The notes under the pieces were generated by a model. The model saw nothing but the letters and a program-made list of their open reading frames with translations, was not told where the DNA came from and made no database searches. A DNA stretch of 64,000 nt from NCBI RefSeq assembly GCF_029962605.1, contig NZ_CP124750.1:4216001-4280000 (forward strand), given 5' to 3'. Positions 39,353 to 47,964 of this stretch are shown piece after piece (within the stretch, counting starts at the first letter, position 1; each line of letters starts with the position of its first letter). Made by a program: the position numbers and the translations under genes. Source of the DNA: Serratia sarumanii. GTDB lineage: Bacteria; Pseudomonadota; Gammaproteobacteria; Enterobacterales; Enterobacteriaceae.

Positions 39353-40285
39353 TTAAAAAATCGAACGACCGATACGTTGAGACAACAGTTCCAGCGCCGC
39401 AGTTCCCGCCAGCGAGTTGCCGGAAGCATCCAGCTCCGGCGACCAGACGACGATCGACAGCTCGCCCGGCACGATAGCCACGATGCCGCCGCCCACGCCG
39501 GACTTGCCCGGCATCCCCACCCGATAGGCGAATTCGCCGGCGCCGTCGTACATGCCGCTGGTCATCATCAGGGCGTTGATCTGCCGGGCCTGCAGCGGGC
39601 TGATCACCGTCTCGCCGTTGAGATCGCGGCCGTGATTGGCCAGATAGACGAAGCTGCGCGCCAGCTCCACGCAGCTCATGCGCAGCGCGCAGTAGTGGAA
39701 ATAGGTTTGCAGGACGGTGATCACGTCGTTCTCGAAGTTGCCGAACGACTTCATCAGGTAGGCGATGGCCGCATTGCGATCGGAGTGTTCGAACTCGGAG
39801 CGCGCCACCCGCAGGTCATAGGCCAGGTCGTCTTCGCCGGCCAGCTGGCGCACCACCTCCAGCATCCGCTGTTTGGGGGCGCTGAGCCGGGTTTGCAGCA
39901 TGTCGCACACCACCAGCGCGCCGGGGTTGATAAACGGATTGCGCGGTTTGCCCTGTTCCATCTCCAGCTGCAGCAGCGAATTGAACGGCAGGCCGGAAGG
40001 TTCTTTGCCGACGCGCCGCCAGATCTCAGGCTCCTGATAGCGCGTCAGAGCCAGCGTCAGGCTCAGCACCTTGGAGATCGACTGAATGGAGAAGCGCTCC
40101 GCGGCGTCGCCGGCCTGGAACAGTTCGCCGTCCACCGTGCATACGGCGATCGCCAGCCGATCGGCGGGCACTTCCGCCAACGCCGGGATGTAGTCGGCCA
40201 CTTTCCCCTGGCCAATCAACGGGCGCACCTGTTGCAGGATCTCCTCCAGCAACGCGTTATCCAATGTTGTTACCACCTCGGTCAC
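39353..40285 (-). CDS. glsB: Glutaminase (serine-dependent beta-lactamase fold)
   Basis: A 310-residue glutaminase that hydrolyses glutamine to glutamate and ammonia. The catalytic S-x-x-K is S69-I-S-K72 in [12 protein letters not shown]. Conserved segments include [22 protein letters not shown] and [11 protein letters not shown]. It starts at GTG. E. coli GlsB (YneH) has 308 residues but lies elsewhere in that genome; here it is inserted between yggL and yggN. Confidence 0.94.
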   Translation of the reverse strand: MTEVVTTLDNALLEEILQQVRPLIGQGKVADYIPALAEVPADRLAIAVCTVDGELFQAGDAAERFSIQSISKVLSLTLALTRYQEPEIWRRVGKEPSGLPFNSLLQLEMEQGKPRNPFINPGALVVCDMLQTRLSAPKQRMLEVVRQLAGEDDLAYDLRVARSEFEHSDRNAAIAYLMKSFGNFENDVITVLQTYFHYCALRMSCVELARSFVYLANHGRDLNGETVISPLQARQINALMMTSGMYDGAGEFAYRVGMPGKSGVGGGIVAIVPGELSIVVWSPELDASGNSLAGTAALELLSQRIGRSIF

Positions 40286-40328
40286 ACTCCGGGCAAAACA
40301 AAGGCGCCGTTAAGGCACCTTAGATCAA

Positions 40329-40354
40329 TAAAACGGCGCGGCGCGAAGCCGCGC
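40329..40354 (-). terminator. Terminator after trmB-yggL
   Basis: On the minus strand the stem GCGCGGC / GCCGCGC with a TTCGC loop is followed by CGTTTTATT. It lies about 18 bp after the yggL stop. Confidence 0.75.
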
Positions 40355-40371
40355 TCATCGGGCAAGCGCGA

Positions 40372-40698
40372 TCAATCCCACCAGATATCGAACAGATCGC
40401 TGACCTTAACGTCGCTCAGTTTGCGCGCTTCCAGCCAGTTTTTCACCAGCTCGCGATGCTCGTCGGTGCAGTGGCCGATCTTCTGCAGGCAGATCAGACC
40501 TTCCCACTGCAGGTAGCCGCTGCCGTCAAACGCCAGGCCGTTCGGCTCGATCACTTCATCGATGAAGGTATCCAGCGTGCTGTCGATGTCTTCCACCGAC
40601 GTGCCTTCGGCGAAGCGCCAAGCTACGGAAAAACCCAACTCCTGAAATTCTTCAATGTGCAACTTTTTACGTAAACGACGACTGCGGTTCTTAGCCAT
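40372..40698 (-). CDS. yggL: YggL, DUF469 family ribosome-associated protein
   Basis: A 108-residue protein with a basic N-terminus ([18 protein letters not shown]) and an acidic C-terminus (DLFDIWWD). It equals E. coli YggL in length. E. coli YggL is reported to associate with the 50S subunit. It overlaps the trmB stop by one base (TAATG). Confidence 0.94.
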   Translation of the reverse strand: MAKNRSRRLRKKLHIEEFQELGFSVAWRFAEGTSVEDIDSTLDTFIDEVIEPNGLAFDGSGYLQWEGLICLQKIGHCTDEHRELVKNWLEARKLSDVKVSDLFDIWWD

Positions 40699-41417
40699 TA
40701 TTCTTTCCTCTCAAACATCAAGTCCCAAACGCCATGTCCCAGGCGCTGGCCGCGTAATTCAAATTTCGTCAGTGGGCGCGAATCCGGACGCGGCACGTAA
40801 TCATTATCGCTGGAAAGATTACGGTAGCCTGCGACCCCGTTCATAACCTCTAACATATGTTCCGCATAAGGTTGCCAATCGGTGGCCATGTGGAAGACGC
40901 CGCCGGTCTTCAGCTTGCGCAGCACCAGTTCGACAAACGGCGTTTGCACGATGCGGCGCTTGTTGTGGCGCGCCTTGTGCCACGGATCGGGGAAGAACAG
41001 CTGCACCATGTCCAGCGAGCCGTCCGGGATCATGTTTTCCAGCACCTCAACCGCGTCGTGGCACATCACGCGCAGGTTGCTCAGCTTCGCCTCGTGGGCG
41101 TCGGCCAGGCAGGCGCCCACGCCCGGCGAGTGCACCTCAATCCCTAAAAAGTTCTGCTGCGGGTTGTTGCCCGCCATGGTCACCAGCGAGGCGCCCATGC
41201 CAAAACCGATCTCCAGCACCGTCGGCGCTTCGCGGCCGAACAGCGCGGCGAGATCGACAGCGTCAGCCTGATACTCCACGCCCATCACCGGCCAATAGTT
41301 CTCCAGCGCGTGCTGCTGGCCTTTGGTCAGCCGCCCCTGGCGGCGGACAAAACTGCGGATACGGCGCATCGCGCGGCCGTTCTCATCAAATTCCGGGGAG
41401 ATGACGTCATTAATCAT
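40698..41417 (-). CDS. trmB: tRNA (guanine-N7)-methyltransferase TrmB
   Basis: A 239-residue SAM-dependent enzyme that makes m7G46 in tRNA. The SAM loop [13 protein letters not shown] is near residue 69-80, and the catalytic region has [16 protein letters not shown]. The chosen ATG ([15 protein letters not shown]) gives exactly the E. coli length; nine upstream codons were left out. It is divergent from mutY and coupled to yggL. Confidence 0.96.
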   Translation of the reverse strand: MINDVISPEFDENGRAMRRIRSFVRRQGRLTKGQQHALENYWPVMGVEYQADAVDLAALFGREAPTVLEIGFGMGASLVTMAGNNPQQNFLGIEVHSPGVGACLADAHEAKLSNLRVMCHDAVEVLENMIPDGSLDMVQLFFPDPWHKARHNKRRIVQTPFVELVLRKLKTGGVFHMATDWQPYAEHMLEVMNGVAGYRNLSSDNDYVPRPDSRPLTKFELRGQRLGHGVWDLMFERKE

Positions 41418-41597
41418 AGTGCTTTCTGTCTGTTTGGCTGCCAATTAGGGAAACGCGCATTATGCAAAGATACATTGGTTTAGCAAGTGTTCATCTTCTG
41501 TACCCGCCGTGCGGCGTCGGAAAGTTCCGGTTTACAGCACCATGACTCTATGCTGCAATCTCGCTTCATTTTCTGCCGGATAACGACGCTGCTCATG

Positions 41598-42695
41598 ATG
41601 CAAGCACAACAATTCGCACAGGTGGTGCTTGACTGGTATCAGCGCTACGGCCGCAAGACCCTGCCGTGGCAGCTGGAGAAAACCGCCTATCAAGTATGGC
41701 TCTCCGAGGTGATGTTGCAACAGACCCAGGTTGCCACCGTCATTCCTTATTTTCAGCGCTTTATGGCCCGTTTTCCCAACGTGCGCGCGCTGGCGGAGGC
41801 CCCGCTGGACGAAGTGCTGCATCTGTGGACCGGCCTCGGCTATTACGCCCGCGCCCGCAACCTGCACAAGGCGGCGCAGACCATTGTCGCACAGCACGGC
41901 GGCGAGTTCCCGACAACCTTCGCAGAAATCGCCGATTTACCGGGCGTCGGCCGCTCTACCGCCGGCGCGGTGCTGTCGTTGGCGCTGGGCCAACACTATC
42001 CGATCCTCGACGGCAACGTGAAGCGCGTGCTGGCCCGCTGCTACGCGGTGGAGGGCTGGCCGGGCAAGAAAGAGGTCGAAAACCGGCTGTGGAAAATCAG
42101 CGAAGAGGTCACCCCGGCGCAGGGCGTCGGCCAGTTCAACCAGGCGATGATGGATCTGGGCGCCATGGTCTGCACCCGCTCCAAGCCCAAGTGTGAACTC
42201 TGCCCGCTCAACGTCGGCTGCCTGTCTTACGCCAATCACAGCTGGGCCAACTACCCCGGCAAGAAACCCAAACAGACCCTGCCGGAAAAAACCGCCTACT
42301 TCTTATTGCTGCAGCACGGCGACCGGGTGTGGCTGGAACAGCGCCCGGCGGTAGGCCTGTGGGGCGGCCTGTTCTGCTTCCCGCAGTTCAGCGCGCGCGT
42401 TGATTTGGAACTCTGGCTGCAGCAGCGCGGTCTGAAAGGCAAGCGCCTGGAACAGCTGACCGCGTTTCGCCACACGTTCAGCCATTTCCACCTCGATATC
42501 GTGCCGATGTGGCTGTCGCTCGACGCGGTGGGCAGCGGCATGGATGAGGGCGCAGGTCTCTGGTATAACTTAGCGCAGCCGCCGTCGGTCGGGCTGGCAG
42601 CGCCGGTGGATCGCCTGTTGCAACAGCTGGCGAAGCAGCCCCCGATCCAACAAAACTTATATGGCGATAGCGCCATCGATGAGGAATTAGCATGA
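41598..42695 (+). CDS. mutY: Adenine DNA glycosylase MutY
   Basis: A 365-residue repair enzyme that removes A paired with 8-oxoG. The helix-hairpin-helix [15 protein letters not shown] is near residue 112, followed by the catalytic Asp in [10 protein letters not shown] (near 138). The [4Fe-4S] cluster is C-x6-C-x2-C-x5-C in [19 protein letters not shown]-terminal NUDIX-like domain begins near residue 230. An ATG one codon upstream (41595) is also possible. The stop overlaps yggX by 4 bp. Confidence 0.96.
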   Translation: MQAQQFAQVVLDWYQRYGRKTLPWQLEKTAYQVWLSEVMLQQTQVATVIPYFQRFMARFPNVRALAEAPLDEVLHLWTGLGYYARARNLHKAAQTIVAQHGGEFPTTFAEIADLPGVGRSTAGAVLSLALGQHYPILDGNVKRVLARCYAVEGWPGKKEVENRLWKISEEVTPAQGVGQFNQAMMDLGAMVCTRSKPKCELCPLNVGCLSYANHSWANYPGKKPKQTLPEKTAYFLLLQHGDRVWLEQRPAVGLWGGLFCFPQFSARVDLELWLQQRGLKGKRLEQLTAFRHTFSHFHLDIVPMWLSLDAVGSGMDEGAGLWYNLAQPPSVGLAAPVDRLLQQLAKQPPIQQNLYGDSAIDEELA

Positions 42696-42964
42696 GCCGC
42701 ACCATTTTTTGTACTTTCCTGCAGCGCGACGCCGAAGGCCAGGACTTCCAGCTTTATCCCGGTGACGTCGGCAAGCGCATCTACAACGAGATCTCCAAGG
42801 AAGCCTGGGGCGAGTGGATGAAAAAGCAGACCATGCTGATCAACGAGAAGAAGCTGAACATGATGAACGTGGACGACCGCAAGCTGCTGGAAGAGGAAAT
42901 GATCAAGTTCCTGTTCGAAGGGCACGACGTGCACATCGAAGGCTATACGCCGCCGAGCGAATAA
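42692..42964 (+). CDS. yggX: YggX, Fe(II)-trafficking protein
   Basis: A 90-residue protein, [20 protein letters not shown]..., with the conserved single Cys7. Members protect Fe-S clusters from oxidation. Coupling to mutY through an ATGA overlap fits, since MutY needs a [4Fe-4S] cluster. The length matches E. coli YggX (91). Confidence 0.96.
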   Translation: MSRTIFCTFLQRDAEGQDFQLYPGDVGKRIYNEISKEAWGEWMKKQTMLINEKKLNMMNVDDRKLLEEEMIKFLFEGHDVHIEGYTPPSE

Positions 42965-43027
42965 CGCTGTTGGGGCCAGGCGCTGGCCCGCTTCAACCCT
43001 CTTATACTTCTTCCAAACGGCTTTAAG

Positions 43028-44104
43028 ATGAAGAAAATTTTAGCTTTGCTCGTAATAGCGCCTTTGCTGATCTCCTGTTCCGGCAAAAAAAGTGAAGAAA
43101 TCAACGAAGCCTGGATTAAAGATACCAACGGTTTCGACATTCTGATGGGCCAATTCGCCCACAACATCGAGAACATCTGGGGTCTGAACGAAGTTCTGAT
43201 CGCCGGGCCGAAAGACTACGTCAAATATACCGACCAATACCAAACCCGCAGCCACATCAACTTCGACACCGGCGCCATTACCATCGAGACCATCGCCACC
43301 ACCGATCCGGCCGCGCACCTGCGCCAGGCGATAATCAGCACGCTGCTGATGGGTGACGATCCGGGGTCCATCGATCTCTATTCCGACGCCAACGATATCC
43401 AGATCAGCAAAGAACCGTTCCTGTACGGCCAGGTGCTGGATAACAAGGGCGCGCCGATCCGCTGGGAATGGCGCGCGGCGCACTTCGCCGATTACCTGCT
43501 GCAGACCAAGCTGCAAAAACGCACCTCCGGCCTGCACGTGATCTACTCGGTCACCATCCAGTTGGTGCCGAACCACCTGGACAAGCGTGCGCACAAATAC
43601 CTGCCGATGGTGCGCAAGGCGTCGGAAAAATACGGCGTGGACGAGTCGCTGATCCTGGCTATCATGCAGACCGAATCGAGCTTCAACCCGTATGCGGTGA
43701 GCGGTTCGGACGCGCTGGGCCTGATGCAGGTGATGCAGCATACCGCCGGCAAGGATGTGTTCCAGATGCGCGGCAAGTGGGGCACCCCGAGCCGCAGCTA
43801 CCTGTTCGATCCGGAGAACAACATCGACACCGGCACCGCCTACCTGGCGATCCTGCAGAACAACTACCTGGGCGGCATTCAGAACCCGACCTCGCGCCGC
43901 TATGCGGTGATCACCGCCTACAACGGCGGCGCCGGCAGCGTGCTGCGGGTGTTCTCCAGCGACAGAACGCGCGCGGTGGGCATCATCAACGCCATGCAGC
44001 CGGGCGACGTGTATCAGACGCTGACCACCAAGCACCCGGCCGCCGAGTCGCGCCGCTATCTGGTGAAAGTGAATACCGCGCAGAAGAGCTACCGCAGGAA
44101 GTAA
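43028..44104 (+). CDS. mltC: Membrane-bound lytic murein transglycosylase C
   Basis: A 358-residue outer-membrane lipoprotein that cleaves peptidoglycan glycan strands. The lipobox LLISC puts the lipidated Cys at residue 16. The SLT domain in the C-terminal half has the catalytic Glu in [25 protein letters not shown] (near residue 218) and [14 protein letters not shown]. coli MltC has 359 residues and the same neighbours. Confidence 0.97.
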   Translation: MKKILALLVIAPLLISCSGKKSEEINEAWIKDTNGFDILMGQFAHNIENIWGLNEVLIAGPKDYVKYTDQYQTRSHINFDTGAITIETIATTDPAAHLRQAIISTLLMGDDPGSIDLYSDANDIQISKEPFLYGQVLDNKGAPIRWEWRAAHFADYLLQTKLQKRTSGLHVIYSVTIQLVPNHLDKRAHKYLPMVRKASEKYGVDESLILAIMQTESSFNPYAVSGSDALGLMQVMQHTAGKDVFQMRGKWGTPSRSYLFDPENNIDTGTAYLAILQNNYLGGIQNPTSRRYAVITAYNGGAGSVLRVFSSDRTRAVGIINAMQPGDVYQTLTTKHPAAESRRYLVKVNTAQKSYRRK

Positions 44105-44128
44105 CGCGTTCCGCGTGGATAAATGAGA

Positions 44129-44155
44129 AGGGCCGGTGCGAACCGGCCCTTTTTC
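44129..44155 (+). terminator. Rho-independent terminator of mltC
   Basis: Stem AGGGCCGGT / ACCGGCCCT with loop GCGA followed by TTTTTC. The U-run touches the speC stop codon (44157-44155), so convergent speC mRNA ends in the same hairpin. Confidence 0.9.
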
Positions 44156-46320
44156 TATGGCTTGATCATATAGCCGAAGATGCGCTTCCAGCCGTGATCT
44201 TTTTTCTCGATGTAGACCCCCTGCAGCTCCGGCGAGAAGCCCGGCAGGCGGTTGATGCCCTCTTCCAGCGCCAGGAAGTAGCGCTGCACCGCGCCGCCCC
44301 ACACTTCGCCCGGCACCACGCACAGCACGCCCGGCGGGTACGGCAAGGCGCCTTCCGCCGCGATGCGCCCTTCCGCCTGGCCGATCGGCACCAGCTCGAC
44401 GTTATCGCGGATAAACTCCACGTTGGCGTCCTGCGGGTTCATCACCACCGGCGGGAAATGATCCTGGCGGAACATCTCCTTTTGCAGCTGTTTGACGTCG
44501 AAGCTGACGTACAGATCGTGCATCTCCTGGCACAGCCGGCGAATGCTGTAACCGCGGTAGCGCTGCTCGTTCTTGCGGTACACCGTCGGCAGCACCACGC
44601 TCAGCGGCGCGTCCTCTGCAACATAGCGTTCGAACTGTGCCAGCATCTCCACCAGCTGTTCCATCTTGGCCGGGTTCTCCGCCGGGGTCAGCAGGAACAG
44701 GATCGAGTTGAGATCGCACTTCTCCGGCACGATGCCGTTCTCGCGCAGGAAGTTGGCCAGAATGGTGGCCGGCACGCCGAACTCGGTGTATTGGCCGGTC
44801 GCGGCGTCGATGCCCGGCGTGGTCAGCAGCAGCTTGCACGGATCGACCAAATACTGATCCTGGGCATAGCCTTCGAAGCCGTGCCACGTCTCCCCCGGCA
44901 CGAAGGTGAAGAAGCGCGCGTCGTTGGCGATAAGGTCAGTATCGTGATCCTGCCAGTCTTTGCCCGCCACCTGCTGCGGAATAAACGGCTTCAGCTGCGA
45001 GCAGCGCTTGAGCAGCTGTTTGCGCGTCTCGATGCCCAGCTTGACGCAGTCCATCCACATGCGGCGCCCGGCGGGGCCGGCGTGCATCTTGGCGTTGACG
45101 TCCAGCGCGGCGAACAGCGGATAGAACGGGCTGGTCGACGCATGCAGCATGAACGCGTTGTTCAGGTGCTTGTGGTTGCAGTGGCGCTTTTGCCCTTTGA
45201 TATGATCGTCTTTCTTGTGGATCTGCGAGGTCTGCGAGAACCCCGCCTGCTGTTTATGCACCGACTGGGTGACGAAAATGCCCGGGTCGTGTTCGTCCAG
45301 CTCCAGCAGCAGCGGCGAGCACTCTTTCAGCATCGGAATAAAGCCTTCGTAACCCACCCAGGCGGAGTCGAACAGGATGTAGTCGCACAGATGGCCGATG
45401 GTGTCGATCACCTGGCGAGCGTTGTAAATCGTGCCGTCGTAGGTGCCGAGCTGAATGATCGCCAGCCGGAACGGCCGCGCCGCCGCCGCCTTCTCCGGCG
45501 CCACTTCGCGGATCTGCTCACGCAGGTAGCGTTCGTCGAAGCAGCGCGCGTCGATGCCGCCGATAAAGCCGAACGGGTTGCGGGCGGTTTCCAGATAGAC
45601 CGGCGTGGCGCCGGCCTGGATCAGCGCGCCGTGGTGGTTGGATTTGTGGTTGTTGCGATCGAACAGCACCAGATCGCCACGGGTTAGCAGCGCGTTGGTC
45701 ACCACCTTGTTGGCCGCCGAGGTGCCGTTGAGCACGAAGTAGGTTTTATCGGCGTTGAACACCCGCGCCGCGTGCTTTTGCGCATCCTTAGCCGACCCCT
45801 CGTGGATCAGCAGATCGCCCAGCTTGACGTCGGCGTTGCACATATCGGAACGGAACAGGGTTTCACCGTAGAAATCGAAGAACTGCCGGCCGGCCGGGTG
45901 CTTGCGGAAGAACTCGCCGCCCTGATGCCCCGGGCAGGCGAAGGTCGAGTTTTCCATCTCGACGTAGGTCTTCAGCGTTTTGAAGAACGGCGGCAGCAGC
46001 GCCTGCTCATAGGCGTCGGCGGCGGCCTCCAGCTGTGCCATGTAGAACGGCTTGCTGGCGCCGGCCAGCAGCGCGAAAACCCCACTGACGAACGGCAGAT
46101 AGTCCGGCGAGAGATGCTCGTCCCCTTCCACCGCCACGAAGGTCGGGATGTTGAACCCCGTCGCCTGCAAGCGCGCCAGAATGCCGGCGTTCACGTCGGC
46201 GACCGACACCACCACCGCCGCCACGTCGGTGTAGTCCGTCTGCTCTACGCGCACGATCTGACGCAGCGTCTCAATGGTAGCGACCAGGCTGGCGCTGGTC
46301 GCGATTTTCAATTCTTTCAT
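44155..46320 (-). CDS. speC: Ornithine decarboxylase
   Basis: A 721-residue PLP enzyme of the fold-type I bacterial decarboxylase family that makes putrescine. An N-terminal response-regulator-like wing (residues 1 to about 105) precedes the PLP domain; the PLP-binding lysine lies in QSVHKQQAGFSQTSQIHKK (about residue 355). The neighbours mltC and tRNA-Phe match E. coli speC (711 aa), which favours SpeC over inducible SpeF. Another ATG lies one codon upstream, and the frame is open for 45 more codons. Confidence 0.94.
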   Translation of the reverse strand: MKELKIATSASLVATIETLRQIVRVEQTDYTDVAAVVVSVADVNAGILARLQATGFNIPTFVAVEGDEHLSPDYLPFVSGVFALLAGASKPFYMAQLEAAADAYEQALLPPFFKTLKTYVEMENSTFACPGHQGGEFFRKHPAGRQFFDFYGETLFRSDMCNADVKLGDLLIHEGSAKDAQKHAARVFNADKTYFVLNGTSAANKVVTNALLTRGDLVLFDRNNHKSNHHGALIQAGATPVYLETARNPFGFIGGIDARCFDERYLREQIREVAPEKAAAARPFRLAIIQLGTYDGTIYNARQVIDTIGHLCDYILFDSAWVGYEGFIPMLKECSPLLLELDEHDPGIFVTQSVHKQQAGFSQTSQIHKKDDHIKGQKRHCNHKHLNNAFMLHASTSPFYPLFAALDVNAKMHAGPAGRRMWMDCVKLGIETRKQLLKRCSQLKPFIPQQVAGKDWQDHDTDLIANDARFFTFVPGETWHGFEGYAQDQYLVDPCKLLLTTPGIDAATGQYTEFGVPATILANFLRENGIVPEKCDLNSILFLLTPAENPAKMEQLVEMLAQFERYVAEDAPLSVVLPTVYRKNEQRYRGYSIRRLCQEMHDLYVSFDVKQLQKEMFRQDHFPPVVMNPQDANVEFIRDNVELVPIGQAEGRIAAEGALPYPPGVLCVVPGEVWGGAVQRYFLALEEGINRLPGFSPELQGVYIEKKDHGWKRIFGYMIKP

Positions 46321-46986
46321 CATGCTGACTCTCAAACGGTGAAGGATGAGGGTGTGCCACCGGCACGGTAATGAGATAACGCGGTTATCCCGGTAAAAGC
46401 GATACCCGGGCACGGCAGCATAAGCGGCGTGCGTGACCGGCTCATGATCGGCGATCATCAGGCGGCTATCGGGAAAACTGGTCTTGGCAGCGTCCGACAG
46501 GCATCAGTAAAATCAGGGCCGCAGCGCTGGCTTTACGCATGCCTAACAGCGAGCATCAGGCGGCCTTACCGCATGGCCGGCAGGCGTATTCGGGCGGATG
46601 GCGTACGGAGGAAACAACGGCGGAACGGTGGCGGCGTAAGATGTCTGGTGCGCAGCAGCGCTTGAGCAACAAAACCAGTCATGCCAATAACCCTCTGGCT
46701 TATAAGAAGCGGGAACACCGTCAGGGAACGGAGAGTGCTAAAATTTGCGCAATGATTGCATGATTCGTTGCGGGGTTCAAGCAAGAATCACCTTGATTGA
46801 ACGCTCGTTGATTAAATCATAATGCATTGTTATTTAATTAAAAAATAAGAATCCGCGCTCGTGTTAGCGGTATAAATACACGTTTTATATGCATATTTAT
46901 TGAAAGGCGATATCCCCCCGCCCCCCATCCCGCCGGGTTCGCTGCCTGAAAATAGAGCAACCGATCGGCTTTGTGACAGAAAGCGA
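46321..46986. other. Long leader/intergenic region upstream of speC
   Basis: About 670 bp between speC (minus) and tRNA-Phe (plus). It presumably holds the speC promoter and a long 5' leader. A 24-codon minus-strand frame at 46540-46466 (MRKASAAALILLMPVGRCQD...) ends just before an in-frame ATG that extends speC. The right part (46800-46910) is AT-rich. No recognised SpeFL-type leader peptide is seen. Confidence 0.45.
46466..46540 (-). CDS. Candidate 24-codon upstream leader ORF of speC
   Basis: ATG at 46540, TAG at 46468-46466, coding MRKASAAALILLMPVGRCQD plus QFSR. It lies about 145 bp before the speC ATG. The ribosome-binding site is weak. The only reason to list it is that E. coli's other ornithine decarboxylase gene, speF, is controlled by a leader peptide; this sequence does not resemble that peptide. 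It could be chance. Confidence 0.2.
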   Translation of the reverse strand: MRKASAAALILLMPVGRCQDQFSR

Positions 46987-47015
46987 TTGACGCCATCCGG
47001 CCAATACGGTTTAAT
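46987..47015 (+). promoter_or_regulatory. Promoter of tRNA-Phe with GC-rich discriminator
   Basis: The -35 TTGACG (46987-46992) and -10 TTTAAT (47010-47015) are 17 bp apart, followed by GCGCCCCG. A GC-rich discriminator is typical of stable-RNA promoters under stringent control. Transcription should begin near 47021-47023, a few bases before the mature tRNA. Confidence 0.85.
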
Positions 47016-47025
47016 GCGCCCCGTT

Positions 47026-47101
47026 GCCCGGATAGCTCAGTCGGTAGAGCAGGGGATTGAAAATCCCCGTGTCCTTGGTTCGATTCCGAGTCCGGGCACC
47101 A
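47026..47101 (+). tRNA. pheV: tRNA-Phe (GAA)
   Basis: A 76-nt tRNA. The acceptor stem is GCCCGGA / TCCGGGC with encoded CCA. The D-arm is GCTCAGTCGGTAGAGC, the anticodon loop ATTGAAAA carries GAA, and the T-arm is TTGGTTCGATTCCGA. Its place next to speC matches pheV of E. coli, a known integration site for genomic islands. A terminator follows after 10 bp, then tandem repeats that carry copies of its 3' end. Confidence 0.97.
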
Positions 47102-47499
47102 TATTCAGAAGAACCCGCCTATGGCGGGTTTTTCGCTTTCTGGGGTACGGACTCTCCATCGAACTGCGTTCGATTATTCGGCCTGAAGGCCTCACCCTGC
47201 GGGCCAGCGCTAAAGCGCTGTTCAACGCGGCGCCAGCGCCGGTTGTCCGAGTCCGGTCGCCCTATTCAGAAGAACCCGCCTATGGCGGGTTCTTCGCTTT
47301 CTGGGGTACGGACTCTCCATCGAACTGCGTTCGATTATTCGGCCAAAGGCCTCACCCTGCGGGCCAGCGCTAAAGCGCTGTTCAACGCGGCGCCAGCGCC
47401 GGTTGTCCGAGTCCGGTCGCCCTATTCAGAAGAACCCGCCTATGGCGGGTTTTTCGCTTTCTGGGGTACGGACTCTCCATCGAACTGCGTTCGATTATT
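47086..47499 (+). repeat. tRNA-Phe-linked tandem repeat, about 2.5 copies of 160 bp
   Basis: The segment starting with the tRNA 3' part CCGAGTCCGG recurs at 47086, 47247 and 47407 (periods 161 and 160 bp). Copies are almost identical; in the extra copies the tRNA tail has drifted to CCGAGTCCGGTCGCCC. Each unit has a terminator (AACCCGCC-TAT-GGCGGGTT-TTT) and then a structured spacer. The third copy breaks off at 47499 after GTTCGATTATT. The layout parallels the 178-bp tRNA-linked repeats after E. coli tyrT, which give rise to rtT RNA. Confidence 0.9.
47112..47133 (+). terminator. Terminator of tRNA-Phe, repeated three times
   Basis: Stem AACCCGCC / GGCGGGTT, loop TAT, then TTT. Identical stems recur at 47273-47291 and 47433-47451 within the tandem repeats, so the transcript meets three successive terminators. 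Confidence 0.88.
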
Positions 47500-47527
47500 T
47501 GTCAGGTACGCCATGCGTTAAGCGATA

Positions 47528-47692
47528 GTGATCGGGGTCGGTTACAGCCAGGCAATCATCAATGGCAGAAAGGTTGTTGTGCAGCATACCAGCCTGGGCT
47601 CGTATCAGGCGGAAAACACTCTGGTTAGCCTATTCTGTTGGTTAATCAGCAAGTGGCCGCCGGCGAGGAAATGCCTTTCCAGGTGTGAATGA
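47528..47692 (+). CDS. Hypothetical 54-residue ORF, possible remnant
   Basis: The GTG start follows an in-frame TAA; there is no clear ribosome-binding site. The peptide (V/M)IGVGYSQAIINGRKVVVQ ... ARKCLSRCE has a moderately hydrophobic middle. I do not recognise it. Its place at the edge of the accessory segment fits a decayed gene. Confidence 0.2.
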   Translation: MIGVGYSQAIINGRKVVVQHTSLGSYQAENTLVSLFCWLISKWPPARKCLSRCE

Positions 47693-47790
47693 GCAATACC
47701 CCGGCGCTTCTTACCGGTGCCCAAGATGAATAAGCCGGCTTCGCCGTTTATTAAAATTTAACGCGTTGTCTCCTACCATGGAATTTTATG

Positions 47791-47814
47791 ACGGCTAATA
47801 ATCAGCCGTTTTTT
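47791..47814 (+). terminator. Orphan rho-independent terminator
   Basis: Stem ACGGCT / AGCCGT with loop AATAATC followed by six T residues on the plus strand. No established gene lies directly upstream; it may end a transcript from the region 47500-47790 or read-through from the tRNA-Phe repeats. Confidence 0.75.
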
Positions 47815-47964
47815 CCTGACTAATTTAATATGCATATAAAAAGACAACAGGCTAAATAAAAAGAGTATTGCTGCAGAAAGCAAAAAAAACACTTAAGTTC
47901 CTTTTGTTAGAAAAAGAAAGCTCTAAAACTGCTAAAATAGTAAGCCATCATTTTCAAAAAAAGA

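Larger units (their letters stand above)
47500..47964. other. Junction region between tRNA repeats and fimbrial locus
   Basis: About 465 bp that become AT-rich toward the right. It contains a GTG-started 54-codon frame at 47528-47692 (IGVGYSQAIINGRKVVVQ...), not recognised and possibly a gene remnant, and an orphan terminator at 47791-47814. No integrase, insertion-sequence end or second copy of the tRNA 3' end is seen here. Confidence 0.5.

Noticed and set aside
46566..46784. A 72-codon minus-strand frame upstream of speC as a SpeFL-type leader peptide
   Set aside because: Its sequence (MLEPRNESCNHCANFS...) has no resemblance to the known leader, and it lacks a good start site.
47086..47499. 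CRISPR-like array
   Set aside because: The periodic unit is 160 bp, spacers are not unique sequence, and no cas genes are present; it is a tandem duplication of a tRNA tail and terminator.
46900..47521. Two open frames of about 155 codons running across tRNA-Phe and the tandem repeats
   Set aside because: They translate through the tRNA gene and its terminators; their repeated peptide (SEEPAYGGFFAFWGTDSPSN...) is a by-product of the DNA repeat.
47500..47964. Second attachment site or integrase remnant beside tRNA-Phe
   Set aside because: I found no further copy of the tRNA 3' end beyond the tandem repeats and no integrase-like coding.
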